From the NCBI GenBank assembly GCA_022828595.1, contig JAKGHH010000002.1, forward strand, positions 70,776,383 to 70,840,382: a stretch of 64,000 nt of DNA. The letters are read 5' to 3'. The notes beneath the pieces were generated by a model, which was given only the letters and a program-made list of their open reading frames with translations, searched no databases and was not told the DNA's origin. The stretch's first letter is position 1. Every line of letters begins with the position of its first letter. Positions 1-11,300 of this stretch are shown here, piece by piece. The translations under genes were made by a program, and so were the position numbers. Source of the DNA: Nelumbo lutea. Lineage: Eukaryota > Streptophyta > Magnoliopsida > Proteales > Nelumbonaceae.

Positions 1-55
1 AAAGGCGTAGGCCTCTAACAACTCAAGGCTTGAATGAGAGAAAGGATATTGAGGC

Positions 56-586
56 TAGGGATGGCAATTTTCCCCATTTCCCCGATCCCCGTCAGGATCC
101 GCCGCGAATGGGGCAAGGATGGGGATGATTTTCCCCCCGCAGGGACAGGGATGGGGAAATTTTCATCCCCGTTAGCGGGAATGGGGCAGAGACGGGGAAA
201 GCACTCCCCGCCCTGCAGGGACCCCGATCCCCACTTCGTGGGATCCCCACTAATATATATATGTATATATGTATGCATACGTTATATATGTAAATATGTA
301 AACATACATCTATATATGAATATTTTTAAAAATTTGGTTGAATATTTTCTAATACAATTGTAAATGTTAATTATTTTATTTTTTTTATTTTTTAAATAAA
401 ATAAAAAACAAAAACAAAAACAAAATGGTTAGCATTATAAAGAATCACGGGGAATGGGGATCCCCGCGGGGATAGTGATCCCCGTGGGGATGGGGATGGG
501 AATAACCTTGTCCCAGTTAGCGGGGATGGGGATGGGGATTTATCCTTGTCCCCGCCCCGCCCCGCCCTGCCCCGTTGCCATTCCTA
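56..586. mobile_element. Non-autonomous hAT-like element, G-rich ends
   Basis: The 531-bp element has imperfect terminal inverted repeats: TAGGGATGGCAA on the left and, read on the other strand, TAGGAATGGCAA on the right. It is bounded by a perfect 8-bp target duplication ATTGAGGC (48-55 and 587-594), the length expected of hAT transposition. Both subterminal regions repeat GGGGAT/ATCCCC units, while the middle (about 250-430) is AT-rich. There is no coding capacity; ORFs across it are compositional artefacts. Class assignment rests on duplication length and terminus form, not on a transposase. Confidence 0.8.
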
Positions 587-594
587 ATTGAGGC

Positions 595-1500
595 TAGGCC
601 CATTTGGTTAGCCTCGCCTCAATTGCTTTTTAAAACCGTGGCATTAGTGGTGCTGGCAATGGACTTACTGGCATTCGTAGCAGTAGTGTGTGAAGAGGTT
701 GTCTTTGTGAGGGCGACGACGATGTGTTCTCCTCTCAGAGCGAAATTTGTGCTTGGGATTTTAGGTAGGTCTTTTTTTTTTGTGGAACAGTGATCCGCAA
801 TGCACTGGATCAGAATTACGACCCACCACATCGATGAACACATCATCACCAGCTTAGCTTTACGTTTCAAGAAATGCTAGATCGTTGGGGGAAGCTAGAA
901 TTTTCAACTTCCTGAAACAGCTTGGTTCACGGAAATCAAGGCATTTATATTTTGTAGTGTTTATTTGATAAACATTGAAATCAAACAGTGGTTTCATGCA
1001 CAATAAACACCAACACCTATATGGCACTGATGTGGTAGCGTTTTTTCTTAATAAACGTTCATGGAACCAAGCATGCCCAAAATAGCCTCTTGTAGTGTTG
1101 CATGCTCCTTTCATCTTGAAAAATGGATACATGCACTTCTTAGATGTGAAAAGGATCATATAAATCAGATGGTTCAGATATCAACATACTAAACCTCAAA
1201 GCTATAATTGTGTTTTGTAGGGTGTGAGGAACACCCAACAATCCAACTAATGCATGATTGTCACAACACAAGTCCCATGCTTGTAATGATTTGATCATTA
1301 ATAATCTACAATTTCAACATAGAAGAAATAGAGACAAACCAAACTACAAGTTCCTTTCTCTTTGGGTATATCTAGACAATGAAAGAGGCAAAAAGGGGTT
1401 AGTGCAATTGTATTCTAACACCTCTACTAACAAACAGATGAGACGAAAGGAAAAAGTGTTTTCATTGATATAACTCCTAGTGCTTTTGTAAGTCAGCAGC
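595..1500. other. No recognisable gene or element
   Basis: Short ORFs on both strands (about 575-1159) show no domain that I recognise and no codon structure. I see no repeat termini here. It is probably old intergenic or transposon-derived sequence. Confidence 0.4.
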
Positions 1501-1544
1501 CTGGAGCTTGGTGCAAATGTGACAAAGCTAAAAGTGTTATTGTG

Positions 1545-1800
1545 TAAAGTGATAATCTATGTCAATATGTTTGATATGTTGTGGAACAAGGGGTTTGTAG
1601 CAATGTGAATAGCAATTTGACTGCCACAAAAAAAGTTGCATGGGTTATTGTAAGAGAAATCCAAGGTCATGAAGGGCCGCCTATTTGAGCCAGGCCACCA
1701 CCATTGCATGATACTTGGTTTGATTGAAGAGCATGATACAATCACCTACTTCTTCGTTTTCCATGAAAGAGGTGAACCTCCAACCATGGTGACATAACCT
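1545..1800 (-). pseudogene. Ty1/copia RNase H remnant
   Basis: Minus-strand translation gives a copia RNase H landmark order: GGSPLSWKTKKQ, then a degenerate SS-x-E-type segment, then SQIAIHIATNPLFHN, the equivalent of the copia QAA-IA-NPV-H block. Stops and frame changes interrupt it. It belongs with the copia RT remnant at 2385-3450, from which it is separated by AT-rich sequence. No LTRs were found, so this is an old decayed copy. Confidence 0.7.
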
Positions 1801-1839
1801 AAGGTGGACCATCTTGTCAGAGGGTATGAAGTCCAATCT

Positions 1840-2375
1840 GAATCACAATAAGTCCATTGGCTTGTTAATGAATTGGGTTTGGTTCAAGACAACCAGTACC
1901 AGTCCCAAATTGATTATTAATCAAAATCACAGACCCAAAACCATCTTGGTTAACAATCGGGGCATTCGGGACTTGCCTAATTGGACCCAATTGTATAGAA
2001 ACATATATAATTATTTATGTTATTAATAATTTGAAACTTAATTTTTGATAATATAACAATAATAAAAAATTATAGTAAAATAATATATTATTTGTATGTT
2101 AATAAATCAAGTATTTTTAACCAAAATTATCTTATATATTATTTGTCAAATTTACCCTTTTAGACGTAAAATATAATAAAAATTACAATAAAACTAGAAA
2201 ATCTGAATATATTATTAACACAATAATTGGTTTATGCCCAGATCGGTTTAGAACAAGCAAAAACCAAAACTGACTAACTTATGAATTGGGACAAAATGAC
2301 AAAACCGAAACCAACAAAATCAGTTTGGTCGGTTTGGTTCTATTGGGTAAACCCAATCCATTTATAGCCTTAAGG
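1840..2375. repeat. AT-rich insertion inside the copia remnant
   Basis: This stretch separates the RNase H and RT parts of a minus-strand copia remnant and is much more AT-rich than either. Its edges hold GGTTTGGTTC-like sequence on the left and the similar GGTTTGGTTCTATTGGG on the right, but I could not define clean termini or a target duplication. It is probably a non-autonomous DNA transposon. Confidence 0.35.
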
Positions 2376-2384
2376 TCCGTAGAA

Positions 2385-3450
2385 TCAAATCATTAGAAGC
2401 AAGATAGAAGATACCTTCCTGAGTAGTGGTGGAGACCTAGTGAATAAAACGTTTACTAGCCTAGAGATGCTTTTCTTGTGGTGCATTCTTGAACTAAGCA
2501 AGTCACCCAATGAGCCTCCCATACTGGGCTGGATCATCAAGTAATATGCTAGAATCATTGACAAAAGGTCATTGTTGGTCCATGGGATGAGACATGGGCT
2601 TGCATTTAACCATGCTAGTGATTGAAACAATGCCCATTATATACTTGTGTTGTGAGGCAAAAATACCAAAAGAAAAGCGACAGATCTCAGGACCCAAAAA
2701 ATAGTGGAGAGGACCAAGATCCTTAAAATCTAACAAGAGCCTATCTCTTTCCAAAAAAAAAAAAATAGTGGAAATGACAGATCTAATTGATTCCGAGTAG
2801 CTTGGGCATAAGAGGTGGGCTTAAAAGGAAGTGGGTATTTGGGGAGATTGATGATAGGGGCTCATGGAAAACATAATCATGGAATTGGGCTAGTGGATGG
2901 TGTATACACTGAAGACAAGCAATGGGTAAAGATGGCTTAGTAACAGGAGCAATATGTAAACAATGCTAAGGGCATAAGAGGTGGGCTTAAAAAGAAGTGG
3001 GTATTTGGGGAGATTGATGATAGGGGCCCATGGAAAACATAATCATGGAATTGGGCTAGTGGATGGTGTATACACTGAAGAGAAGCAATAGGTAAAGATG
3101 GCTTAGTAACAGGAGCAATATGTAAACAATGCTAAGAGCAATGTGCTCAAGACGAACCGAAGACACATCAGTGGTTGACCCAATAAAAGGAGCAAGAGTT
3201 GAAGGCCCAATAATCGACATTAGTTGGCTGATGGACTCATCAATAACATGAACAATAATGGGCTCAAGAGTAGCGAATAGGATAGATTGGGTCATGGCTC
3301 AAGTGTTGGGATAGAGACAAATGAGTCATTAGGCATATCATCTAGTCGGACCAATGGAACAACAACTTCGGATGTGGGTTGCAAGATAGGCAAAGTGTCA
3401 CTAGCAAAAGAAAATATGGATTCATAAAATGTTACATCTCGAGATAGATA
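2385..3450 (-). pseudogene. Ty1/copia reverse transcriptase remnant
   Basis: The minus strand at 2569-2754 encodes FKDLGPLHYFLGPEI followed by a Q-KYI segment. This is the conserved copia RT block after the catalytic aspartates. Around 2385-2630 follows a frame-broken YQ-S-GGSLGDLL segment, the next conserved copia block. Further right (3056-3450) is less conserved integrase-RT linker-like sequence containing a tandem duplication. Multiple stops and frameshifts make it non-functional. Confidence 0.65.
2805..3136. repeat. 166-bp tandem duplication
   Basis: Positions 2805-2970 are repeated head to tail at 2971-3136. Both copies begin GGCATAAGAGGTGGGCTTAA and end in the same AACAATGCTAAG segment, with only a few substitutions. 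It lies inside the decayed copia remnant and suggests a local duplication after the element had already lost function. Confidence 0.85.
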
Positions 3451-3742
3451 TGCAATTGAGCCAAGCCAAACTGAACTTTGGCATGTTTTGGTTCAGCTCG
3501 ACTAAAATACTATTAGGTTTGAGTTTGAGCTATAAGCTTGATTCAAACTATATTTTTTCGGTTTAAGTTTGGTTTGTTAAATATTGGATGAGTTCGAATT
3601 CTATTAAAAAATGAATATATTTTTTATATTACATATATGGTATTTTTATATAACATATAGTATATTCTTATTGTATATATAGAACATAAAAATATAATTT
3701 TATATAAAAACATATTTTTATATTCTATAATATATACGCATA

Positions 3743-3770
3743 TCTATACTATATATAAAAGTGCGGATGT
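3743..3770 (+). mobile_element. Helitron-like 5' terminus
   Basis: The sequence starts TCTATACTATATATAAAAGT directly after an A, matching the A|TC insertion rule and the TCTATACTA start common in plant Helitrons. A very similar terminus occurs on the minus strand at 21745. The CTRR 3' end and its hairpin were not located, so the element's extent is unknown. Confidence 0.45.
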
Positions 3771-4572
3771 AATGTGAAACTTCTTTTGGACTAAAATTAT
3801 CCTCTATTTCTTTGTTTGAGAAAGGGTATAAAAGTCATTTTATTATAGCTTTAATGGCTCCTAAAATGTGTATAATTGTGTATTTAATCCATCTCTAATG
3901 GTAAGGTTGAAAATGTAACTTCAATTATTACTTCCCACCTCATTTAATCCCCTCTCATTAATTCTTATACTTAAATTATTAACTCCCATATTCTCTTATT
4001 AAATTAGATCTGTGTTTATATTTTTAACAATATAAACTCATATATTTTAGAATTGACTAAAAAACAAAACAATTTTTAATCCAAGTGGTGGCTAAGCAAT
4101 TCAATCATCCAAATCAAAATTGATCAACCTACAAAGTCATAGTTAGGTAATACAAATTTTAAAATAGAAATGAATATAGAAACTTACAAAAAATGTAGAA
4201 AAAATTAGACACATTAATGATATTTTTATTAGTCAAATTAAAAAATAAGTGTAATAAACAAGAATTATTTTTATTGGTAATGAAAATTAAATACATAAAT
4301 CAGAACTGACAAAAAATGAAATTATTTTAATGTTTGGCAAATATCAATAGTTCAAATTTTGGGTCAAACATGTTAACCTTTAATATCATAAATAAATAAT
4401 AAAAGCTAATAAAATATAAAAATACAAAAATAAAAAAATACATAAATTTTGCAAAAAAAAAAAGGCACATGTATAATATCATATATTTATCACAATGATT
4501 TAAATATCAACACGATGTGATACGCACGAAACACCATGTCTCTCTATACTTCCTAAAAAATGCAGCTATGCT

Positions 4573-4624
4573 GATTCGAACATAGGTCATTTGGATGCAC
4601 CATTTTTCGCTACACTCTAAACCA
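4573..4624 (-). repeat. tRNA-like A and B boxes, possible SINE
   Basis: On the minus strand TGGTTTAGAGTG (4613-4624) fits a Pol III box A with one mismatch. GTTCGAATC (4573-4581) is an exact box B, 43 nt from the start of box A. The surrounding sequence cannot be read as an intact tRNA. It may be the head of a tRNA-derived SINE or a chance match within AT-rich DNA. Confidence 0.3.
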
Positions 4625-6300
4625 TTAAGCGAGGCTTTATCTTGTGTTACTAAATAGAATAAAATATATTTTTTATGTTGACATACAACTTAAAGAAAAA
4701 AAAAACATCTGTTTATGTTTAATAATTCTAACTATTCCAAACAATAATATTCAAAAATAGTATTTTATAAATTAATAGAACAAATAATCTATCAAGTCCA
4801 TATTTATATAAAAATATGATTTTTAATATCAATAAAATTATAAAAATAAAATAATTATTTCAATATTTAAATTACACATGATATGCATTTTAAATTTTTA
4901 TATATTTTTAAAATTTATTATTTAATATTTTAATTTACATTAATAAGTAATAACAACATATTTATTATTTATAAAAAATAAAAGTATTGTTTACAAAATA
5001 TTGAAGAGTATAATATTAAATTGAATCTATCAAATTCACTAATCTACATTTATTTCAAGAAATTATTTTTTATTTCGAATTATTTATATAAATAAAAATA
5101 TTAACAATGAAATATTTTTTTAGTAATTAAAAATTATGAATTTGTATAGGGAATGTATCTTAAAAACTTTAAAAAATTTGATATACTTTAAGTTAATATT
5201 ATATTTTTGTGAATTATTAATTGGTATTTTACTTTGCATTTGATAATTTAATATTTAGCTATTTTTTTGTTAATGTTAAAAATTAAAATAATAAAATAAA
5301 AAAGTGATATAATAATTAAAATATAATATGCACATGTGTTTAGTGTCTTGGACTCTTGATTGATGCATTATAAATAAAATTATATGATATCTAGGTATCC
5401 CAATATATTAATTAAAATATTTTTTTCATATATACCATTAAAATATACATTTTCTATGTATTTATATTTTATTTAGAATATTCTGGTCTTAAATTTAGTG
5501 TTATTAATGTATTTGTGAAATTTTTATGTATTTTCCTAATGTATCCATCTGTTTTCATATTTTTCATCCACATTCATGCATTTCCAAAGCGTATCCGTAT
5601 CCATATCCAAATTCTCCGATACAATATCCGAAACCGATATGTTAATCTTTGATTTATCATATTAAATATAAAGTAAGTGTGACATATTAGAATTATTTTT
5701 ATACACAAAAATACAAAAAAGTTATAAAAAAAATATCTATAATTCTATGTTTACACTACTATTAAAAATATGAATAAGATTGTGTAACTTTCTTTTGACT
5801 AAAATATTCAATTTTGAATTTAGTCCCTATTTAATTATGAGTTTAAATTGTAAACTAAATTATTAGTTTTCACCTCCATTAAATTCTCTCTATTTAAATC
5901 TTACATTTTTTTTGACAAATGAACAAAAAAAAAAAAAAGATACACTAAAAAGATTAAATATTACAAAAGAAGAATTTCACAACTCGATCCTATTATCACA
6001 TATTTAGATGAAATGTTTATGTAATCAAAATTGGATTTTCAATTTGCATCTAATTAATAATAAAAGAAAAAAGATATAAAATTTATAAAAAAAAATTGAA
6101 TACATTATTATTATGATTATCATTATATAAAATTATCACATTATTAGTGTATATATATTAATCAAACCAAACTCCAAACCTGTGAGCTTTCTGGTCGAAT
6201 TTTTTATTGATCTAACTAACTAATCAAGCTTATCCCAAAAGTGAGCTTAATCAACTCAAGCCCGGAATCGATTAGAGCCCGATTCTTCGATTGCAGCCTT

Positions 6301-6624
6301 ACATCGGGTCAATGTAGATGGGTTCGAAATCTTCCTTGCTGAAATCCATTCAATAGTAGATAATGGGTCCCACCAACCTACGTGCACAACATTGGCCGTA
6401 AAGCTCCCTTTGCAGGCGCAGAGAAAACAAGACTACCAAATCCCAATTTCCGAAAAACTTGAACGGTCTCCTTCGTCCTTCCGAAGCTCTCCACGCAAAC
6501 CATAAGCAACGCGTGCAGATTCTCTCTCTCTGCTTGACCAACAGAGCCAATCCCTGTTCATCCGTTTGAGAATTGAAAGATTTTCGCAGTTCAAATTCCG
6601 TTTAATGGTTGCTGAAGTGATGGG
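6301..6624 (+). promoter_or_regulatory. 5' flank and leader of the envelope protein gene
   Basis: Base composition rises sharply from the AT-rich upstream block to balanced sequence just ahead of exon 1. A pyrimidine-rich run (CTCTCTCTCTGC near 6521) resembles the Y-patch of plant core promoters. No clear TATA box stands out, as is common for plastid-function housekeeping genes. Two out-of-frame ATGs (6605 and 6620) precede the chosen start. Confidence 0.4.
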
Positions 6625-8328
6625 ATGGGAGCTCAGAAGAGCATCCATGCCGGCAAAGGTTAATACTTGCTTAAAACTTAACGTAAAGAAAAAACCATAA
6701 CCACAATAAATATCACTAATTGTTACTCTTCTTATTGTTAGTTGTTCTCACGCCATTTTTTCTGTCCACAGCTAAGATTGATGTCAACATTGATTTCACT
6801 AACCAGCTGTGTGCAGCTTTGATGCTTCCTACTCTCAGGTTTTTCCTCCCTCCTCTCTCTTATTTCACTTTGGTTCTATTCCTTGCAACCCTTCACCTGG
6901 AATTTGGTTTTCTCTAGGGACAATGGAAATCCGCTTTCTCTGATTATTGGGAGGTATACTTTATACTTGAAGATGGATAGCGGATTTATCGTCATTTTTC
7001 TATTTTGTTGTTTGTTTTGATTTTGGTTTTCTGAGTTTTTTCTGTTCATTGTAGTGTTTGCATAAAACATCCCAATTTGTTTGGTGGAAGCGAGAAGCTT
7101 GACGTATCTTGGGATAAGGGACTTTATGATTCCAGTGTTTTGGTAGCTTATAGGAGGCCGAGGTCCAAATGGCTCGCTCAACATTCTTTTGTCATTCAGG
7201 TTTGCTCCTGCATATTTTTTTGGGTGTGGAACGGAAAGAATGGTGGCATGAACTGTTTCAGTTCTGGACGTTGAAAACCAAATTGGGGAGTTTGGAGTTA
7301 TATTAAGTCTACATTGTTGTGTCTAATTTAAATGTTTGGCATCTCCAGCATTCAATTTCACCCGAGATTGGGGTCCATGGTTTTCCCATTGACAACTTTT
7401 CGCGCTCAGGAAGTGGAGGTGTTAATTTGTGCCGCTTCTCAGCAGGGGTGGACCTGAATGAGCCTGCAAGTTCCAAGTGGAGCTGCACAACCAGCATAAA
7501 GTTTGAGGTGGATCTCTCTTATTGTAGTCTTCATAGTTTCTTATTTCAGGTTCAACAGCAAATTCTAGTCATTAATTCATTCATTGGCTGTATTTTACAT
7601 TAGCATGTTCGTCCAATCAATGATGATGGTCATTCCATATGCAGAGATCTTGATGGGTTTCCAGTGACCTGCAGGTAACTATTGGTTGCAGTGATTTGTT
7701 AATCTTCAAATTAAGCTGAAGAATTGACTATAAATTTTCTGTCTCAAATGCCTTTAACTCTTTATGCAGTGGTGGTCCACATGATAGTATGGTAGTTCTG
7801 AAGCAGGAGTCCTGTTATGCAAAGGCAAATGACTGCAGTTTCTCTCAAGTAAATTATTTGTTTTATTCATCTTAAACATGTATTTTTCACTGTAATATAA
7901 ATTCCATACCCTAAAACCAAGGATAAGACATTTTTTAATTCATTAACTTTGTTGTTCTGTGGTTCAGTTGACTCTACAAATTGAACAAGGAATCCCTTTG
8001 CTATCTAAATGGCTAATTTTCAACCGATTCAAACTTGTTGCATCAAAGGGACTTCAAATTGGGCCTACATTTTTCTTAGCAAGGTGAACAGAACTTCTTT
8101 TTGGTGCATTTGGGATATAAGTATTGCCTAATTCTTGTTTACTCCTTTCTTGTTATGGTTCTAACCTTTTCCATCAACAGATTGACAGGTGGTTCCATTG
8201 TAGGGGACATGGCACCATATCAAGCATTTGCAATTGGGGGTCTTGGTAGTGTTCGAGGTTATGGTGAGGGTGCAGTTGGATCTGGTAGATCATGTCTGAT
8301 AATAAACAGTGAATTGACATTGCCTTTG
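6625..8328 (+). other. Exons 1-9 of the envelope protein gene
   Basis: Nine exons with short introns (77-148 nt) carry residues 1-285. Phases are consistent throughout: exons 1, 2, 3, 6 and 8 split codons, while exons 4, 5, 7 and 9 end on codon boundaries. Donor sites are GTTAAT, GTTTTT, GTATAC, GTTTGC, GTGGAT, GTAACT, GTAAAT, GTGAAC and GTATGT. Exons 4 and 5 encode [20 protein letters not shown] and [10 protein letters not shown] segments typical of the family. This is the compact ancestral part of the gene. Confidence 0.93.
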
Positions 8329-11300
8329 GTATGTGAAGCTTTATCCTTTCATTTGAGGACCCCAATTTCTGAATATGAACTCTTGTAACTTTCTCTTATT
8401 GAAACTTTAGTAGAGTTCTGATATTCTATACCTGGTTTCCTAGCAGAGCATATCTTTCTTACATCACATATCTAAGTTGCTTATGACTAGTTTTGCATGC
8501 ATGTGAACATGGGAGTTGGAGTCTGACGCATGTCCAAGAGTTTGACTTAGCAAGATGAGAAAACATGTACTCGTGGACATGCCAGTGTTTTAAAACTGCA
8601 AGGTGCAATGAAAGTCTAAGAGCCTTTTAGCACCTATGACACAAGGTGAGGCAGGTGCCATTTCGAAGCAAGACATAAATTTTTGAAAAATAAAAAAAAA
8701 GAGTAATACATAAAATACAAACGTGAATTTTAAAAGAAATTAAAATGTTTGGAAAAGCCTACTGTTTCAAATTGAAATACATAATTGTGATATATAAAAC
8801 ATATTATAAGTGAAAATGTGGAAGTGAAAGCAAACAAATTGGATCATACCAAAGTCCTTTAAGCACTCCGCAATTCAAGTATGCGAAACTTTTAATTTGT
8901 TTATTTATCTCATGGTTGCATTATTTCAGGTAGCTAGTTTGATGTTAAACATATTGTATTCCCAACCCTAGGAGATCAGCCCTTTATCTCCATAAAGGCC
9001 TCTTTAGGCAAGCCCAAACATGTCCTTGTAAGTTGGGATAGCACCCTTGACCTAAATTTTTGGATAGTATATATAAAGGGGTTGATTTTGTGGTTTTAGT
9101 TGTAATTTATTCTATTTTAGGATTAGGGATCAGATATTGGTTGTATTATTGTTGCTTCTTCAGTGAAAATTTTACTATTTGAGATTCTATTAAGAACCAA
9201 GGCTTTAGGTATGTGAGAGGCCTTTGTTTTTCCAATTTTAAAAGTTAATAGACCATTAATAGTGTACAAACAGCAATAAAAGGTAATTTAGAAGTTGAAC
9301 AACCACTACAAAGGTGTAGAACATATAAGAATCTACAAAAATAACAAAAGAGGCATATTTTAAAATGGTGTGCACCTGGGTTGAGGTGCAAGGTGCATGT
9401 CTTTTGAAAGGGATTGTGCCTAGGTTCAAGCAAGGCATATGCTTTAAAATGCATCTTTCCTATGCACCTATGTGTTCACTTTGCCTTCTAAAATGTTGGG
9501 AATTGGGATACATCTATGGGAATGTATCTACTGTTAGAATAGTTCACAGTTTTCGAATTTTAAAATTAATGGTAAAATCTTGGGATGGCAAGCATGAAAA
9601 TATGGGTTTGAGTATGAGAGCAGCCACTTTGTGCAATAAAATGTCGAAGGTTAGGATCCTATCCAGTCTACCATTTTGCAGACCCTAGATAGTTGGGACC
9701 ATAATGGCCTTTATTTATAGCTGCAAAAAATGCCTAAAATGTTGTCTTTATCACCAAGTAATGTTTGATATGAAAAATGACATTTATCTTGTACATTAGC
9801 TGTTCATTTATGTCAAGTACAAAAGGAGGTAAAATGGAAATTGTACATAGAAGTGTCCTTAAGAATACATAGAGTGTCAGACTTTAACAGACTAACATTG
9901 TTTGACATGGACACATCATCCATATAGGAGAGTCCACATACCACAACTTATGACTAGTAAAAAATGTTTAAGTTTTTCACGTGATTCAATTTGTTTGACA
10001 TGGACACACCATCCATTTAGGCATCATCATCCTTCTTGTGTTCCTAACCAATGGCATGATAACAATTAGACCCAGAAAAAAGCGACCCAACCCAAAAAGC
10101 AAGCTAGGGTCTCCTATCTAGCAACCCGAACCAGAAGGCAGACCAATCCAACCTGAAAAAGAATCTGGATTGGGTTGGGTGACTCAGGTCTAGTCATAGT
10201 TCATCGTCAGGTCACCTATTTTCAAACCAATGTTTTCAAATTGGAGTTACTTGGACAGTTGAACCATTCAAACCATTTGAACGAGCTAGCCTGTCTAAAA
10301 GTATGAGTTGGGTCGATTCGAGCTGGAGTTAAGCCCACCTAATTTGCCTCCTCCCTATGGACCATTGATCATCAATTAGATGCAAAAAACAGTTTTCTTT
10401 TTAAGTTAGTTTACTTTTTAATCCTATTTCTATCATTAATAAGAATGACTCTTATCTATCATATTATTTTTGTTTAATATGATGAATGCATAATATTAGA
10501 GATGCACCCAAATGTTTTTTTTACAATTTTTTATATTTTTTTAATAATTTTTGTCTCCCTATCATTTTTTTAAAATTTTTATTATTTATTTATGATATCA
10601 TGGGTTGATCCATTTGACATAAAAGGTTGAAACATTGACCCACCACTTGAATAGGAATGGTTTCATTTTTGGATCAATTTTAAATCTTGTATTTCATTTC
10701 CATTGAATAAAAATACTTTTATTTAGCATGCTTATTGTTGTTGATATGATAAATAGATAACATTAGAGAAGTGCTTAAAATTTTTCACAATTTTGTATAC
10801 TTTTTGTATTATTTATATTTATATTTTTACTATTTAACTATGAGAACATTGGTTGACCCATTTGACGCAGATAGTTGAACTATTTACTTGCCACTTAGAC
10901 AAAAGGTTGTTTATTTAATTATTTTTCATGTTGGTTTTGAACATATTAATTGTTATCAGGTGTATTATATGTACTGTACACAGGCTTAGTACCTACAGGG
11001 GTATTTTTGTAATTCTGTATACATTTTGTTATGTACGGCCAGAACAATATAAATAGATAGCTTCACTCGACTGAAGCTAAGTTTTGTTGAGGCCTTAACT
11101 CAGTTGCCTCTTATTCTTCTTTCTCTTCTCCTTCTTCTTCCTTCTTCTTTTCTCCTTCTTTTCTTCTTCTTCTTGGTCTCCTGCTCAACATGGTATCAGA
11201 GTAGGTTCATCCATGCCTCCCCTCTGCTGCGAAGGAGTTATAGTACTGATGCTCGAAGACAAGGAAGAGGAAGCTTTTCTAATGCTGCGGTTAGTCTCTA

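Larger units (their letters stand above)
3451..6300. other. Long AT-rich non-coding region upstream of the envelope protein gene
   Basis: About 2.8 kb with very low GC and no ORF of interest. The left edge (about 3450-3560) and right edge (about 6160-6300) share GAGCTTGA/TCAAGCTC-type sequence in opposite orientation, so the block may be one or more decayed TIR elements. I could not find a target duplication. It includes a Helitron-like 5' end at 3743 and a tRNA-like promoter pair near 4573-4624. Confidence 0.45.

Noticed and set aside
34..363. Glycine- and proline-rich ORF at the left edge
   Set aside because: It is a by-product of GGGGAT/ATCCCC arrays in a hAT-like element, open on both strands.
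4573..4624. A genuine tRNA gene
   Set aside because: Only A and B boxes match; acceptor and anticodon stems cannot be paired into a tRNA.
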